A DNA stretch of 34,066 nt from Methylococcales bacterium (GTDB lineage: Bacteria > Pseudomonadota > Gammaproteobacteria > Methylococcales > Methylomonadaceae), in assembly GCA_026398935.1 (NCBI GenBank), contig JAPLRW010000254.1, forward strand, positions 1 through 34,066, in the 5' to 3' direction. Below, in pieces: positions 32,430 to 34,066 of this stretch. How positions within the stretch are numbered: the first letter of the stretch is position 1; each line of letters starts with the position of its first letter. The translations under genes were made by a program, and so were the position numbers. The notes beneath the pieces were generated by a model. That model saw nothing but the letters and a program-made list of their open reading frames with translations. It was not told the DNA's origin and searched no databases.

Positions 32430-34066
32430 TTAATTTTTATACATAAACTCAATCAATCGCGTTATTTCATTAAGCTCACCCACGGCCAACAACGCATCAC
32501 ACAAGGCATGTATCTCTTTGACTCGGTGCGGCGCTTTGCTAATAAACTCCGTCACATCATTGTTTAAAATATCGTCTTTATAGCCTTTAATAGAAACCAG
32601 TGAGCAATGATAAAAGAAATGTTTGGGGTGTCTAATGGCTTCTTGAATAAACTGTTGTTTTGCAGTCGGTGTCTTAAAGTCAAAGTCTGTTTTGGTTAGC
32701 CAGCCCCCAGCAGAATGATCACTATTGAATTCATCCAAATAACAATAAACGCCGCAACTGAGTAACTTTAAGGGTTTAGATTTATCGGCCATCAACTCAT
32801 ACATCGCCAAACCAAAGGTCGATGCAGTTTGCTGTAAAAAAGACCAATTATCATCCATTAAAAAGGGCTTACGTAGTTTAAAATTTTCTTCCGTATTCGC
32901 AATCGCCTGAATAATTCTAACGCCATCTGCATCAGAGCCTAGGAAAAAAGGTAAACCAGAAATATTATTGGTTAGCCAAACGCTGGCATACAGCGATTGA
33001 TAAAAATCAAATTCATTACGGGTAACGCCCGCAATTTCATGTTTAATATTATTGATTTTATCTTTAATGAAATCAATGGTATTAAAGCTATCAATCTCCT
33101 TACTTCGCATTAGTCCTAATACGCTAAAAGGGTCATTATGATCAATTTTAACAATGCTATAGTCTATCGGATTTAATTTTTGTTTTTTAGCAAAGAAGGT
33201 ATTCGTCTTAGAGACTTCATCATTCCAACCCGTAAAGTCAACACGTACCTGATCGTTTAATCCAAAGGTATCTTCAGTGTAAGGTAACTTAATACTCAAT
33301 CCAGACAATGAAATATCAACCGTTTGGGCGCTATAACCCATATGTCGTATGCCCTGTTCAATTTCAAGCTTAATACCGGTTGCATACGCATAACGTGCTT
33401 CATTACGTTTTACTTTAAACTCCACCATGGCATAATTAATCTTGCGATTTTTATTGGCGGGCTTTTCTGGCACAACGAGATGAAGCTTTGACGCGGAAAA
33501 ATCAATATCGCTGTTTTTAAAGACACTGGAAATATCTAGGATACTGGTAACGGCAGTTAATTTAGAAAAGCCTATTTTAAAGGCAATTGACTCATCCAAT
33601 ATTTTGTCATTGGCATATTTTTGTATTGCATCAAATTGACTGCTTTCCGGCACTTTGATTTGCCGCGTACGAATCAATAACACTCGCCAGTTTTGCTTGG
33701 TTTGTAACCAAGCAATAATATCTTTGGGCGACACTTTAGGGACGTCTGCATTAGTCAAACAATGAATAGCATTATCTTCGTACCAAACGTACAACGGTAG
33801 CCGACTACCCAGTTTTTGATCACTGATGTAATCATTAAAGAGATTAACCGATAATCGCGCCTTCGTCTGCTGACCATTCGAAAAATCGATACAATTAATG
33901 GCGTCAGAGGATAAAAAAGCATGTTTAATGCCATCACTGTCGCTAAAGATGATGGGGTACGCTAAATAAACGCAGTACAGGCGCTTATAATAATAAAACA
34001 AGCGATTAAATAAGCTGTCATTGTTATCCTCGTATTTAGTGGCGCGCCCTATTTGTTTAAGCCACT
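32430..34066 (-). CDS. Large PilZ-domain protein (partial, N-terminus outside the window)
   Basis: The frame stays open from 32430 to the window edge: no stop occurs upstream of the TTG at 34001, and the extra 21 codons (WLKQIGRATKYED...) look coding. The N-terminus is therefore missing, and 545 residues are visible. A PilZ-like module lies at about residues 200-280 (counting from the TTG) with KRNEARYAYATG and the DISLSGLSI motif (the D-x-S-x-x-G of c-di-GMP binding), suggesting a c-di-GMP receptor. The flanking regions (about 1-195 and 290-523) are not recognised. No signal peptide can be judged. It converges on ybiT. Confidence 0.75.
   Translation of the reverse strand, partial: WLKQIGRATKYEDNNDSLFNRLFYYYKRLYCVYLAYPIIFSDSDGIKHAFLSSDAINCIDFSNGQQTKARLSVNLFNDYISDQKLGSRLPLYVWYEDNAIHCLTNADVPKVSPKDIIAWLQTKQNWRVLLIRTRQIKVPESSQFDAIQKYANDKILDESIAFKIGFSKLTAVTSILDISSVFKNSDIDFSASKLHLVVPEKPANKNRKINYAMVEFKVKRNEARYAYATGIKLEIEQGIRHMGYSAQTVDISLSGLSIKLPYTEDTFGLNDQVRVDFTGWNDEVSKTNTFFAKKQKLNPIDYSIVKIDHNDPFSVLGLMRSKEIDSFNTIDFIKDKINNIKHEIAGVTRNEFDFYQSLYASVWLTNNISGLPFFLGSDADGVRIIQAIANTEENFKLRKPFLMDDNWSFLQQTASTFGLAMYELMADKSKPLKLLSCGVYCYLDEFNSDHSAGGWLTKTDFDFKTPTAKQQFIQEAIRHPKHFFYHCSLVSIKGYKDDILNNDVTEFISKAPHRVKEIHALCDALLAVGELNEITRLIEFMYKN

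Overview
The window looks like a chromosomal segment of a gammaproteobacterium, most likely a methanotroph or methylotroph of the Methylococcales type. This is inferred from gene content, not from a search. The lptD-surA pair and the amgK-murU pair are typical gammaproteobacterial arrangements. A periplasmic SRPBCC protein resembling MxaD, followed by a YVTN beta-propeller protein, points towards methanol oxidation. Base composition is moderate to AT-rich throughout. I saw no rRNA, tRNA, CRISPR array, phage block or intact insertion sequence.

Layout. 1-3523: the 3' end of an unrecognised gene, two unrecognised minus-strand genes, a ~640-base AT-rich gap and a polytopic membrane protein. 3549-10078: envelope block, with murU-amgK (peptidoglycan recycling) divergent from lptD-surA (outer membrane biogenesis), then an orphan C-terminal half of a DeaD-type RNA helicase. 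10140-14127: ispH, divergent from a four-PAS NarL-type histidine kinase and its response regulator. 14515-17915 (minus strand): YcgN-like protein, exosortase H with its associated membrane protein, a Nudix hydrolase and a PQQ-type sugar dehydrogenase. 18023-20210: htpX, a small lipoprotein and a YeeE/YedE sulfur-transport pair behind a clear promoter and palindromic operator. 20503-25069: a small exported protein, an SDR, the MxaD-like and YVTN proteins, a small conserved protein and a glycosyltransferase-like protein. 25138-27764: cysD-cysN. 28086-32369: a GH17-like enzyme, an MnmM/YtqB-like methyltransferase, ppnP, a NYN-domain protein and an ABC-F ATPase (YbiT). The window ends inside a large PilZ-domain protein on the minus strand.

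The most notable points are at small scale. (1) surA has lost its signal peptide and the start of its mature chain, and a short out-of-frame ORF left just upstream looks like the remains of the original start. (2) A 45-base segment with 7-base terminal inverted repeats is flanked by perfect 9-base direct repeats, as expected of a miniature or collapsed transposon. (3) CysN carries a shortened, P-loop-less relic of an APS kinase domain. (4) A stand-alone DeaD dimerisation/RNA-binding module sits directly behind surA. (5) A long palindrome covers the -10 box of the YeeE/YedE promoter. I did not find a convincing wholly new multi-gene system.
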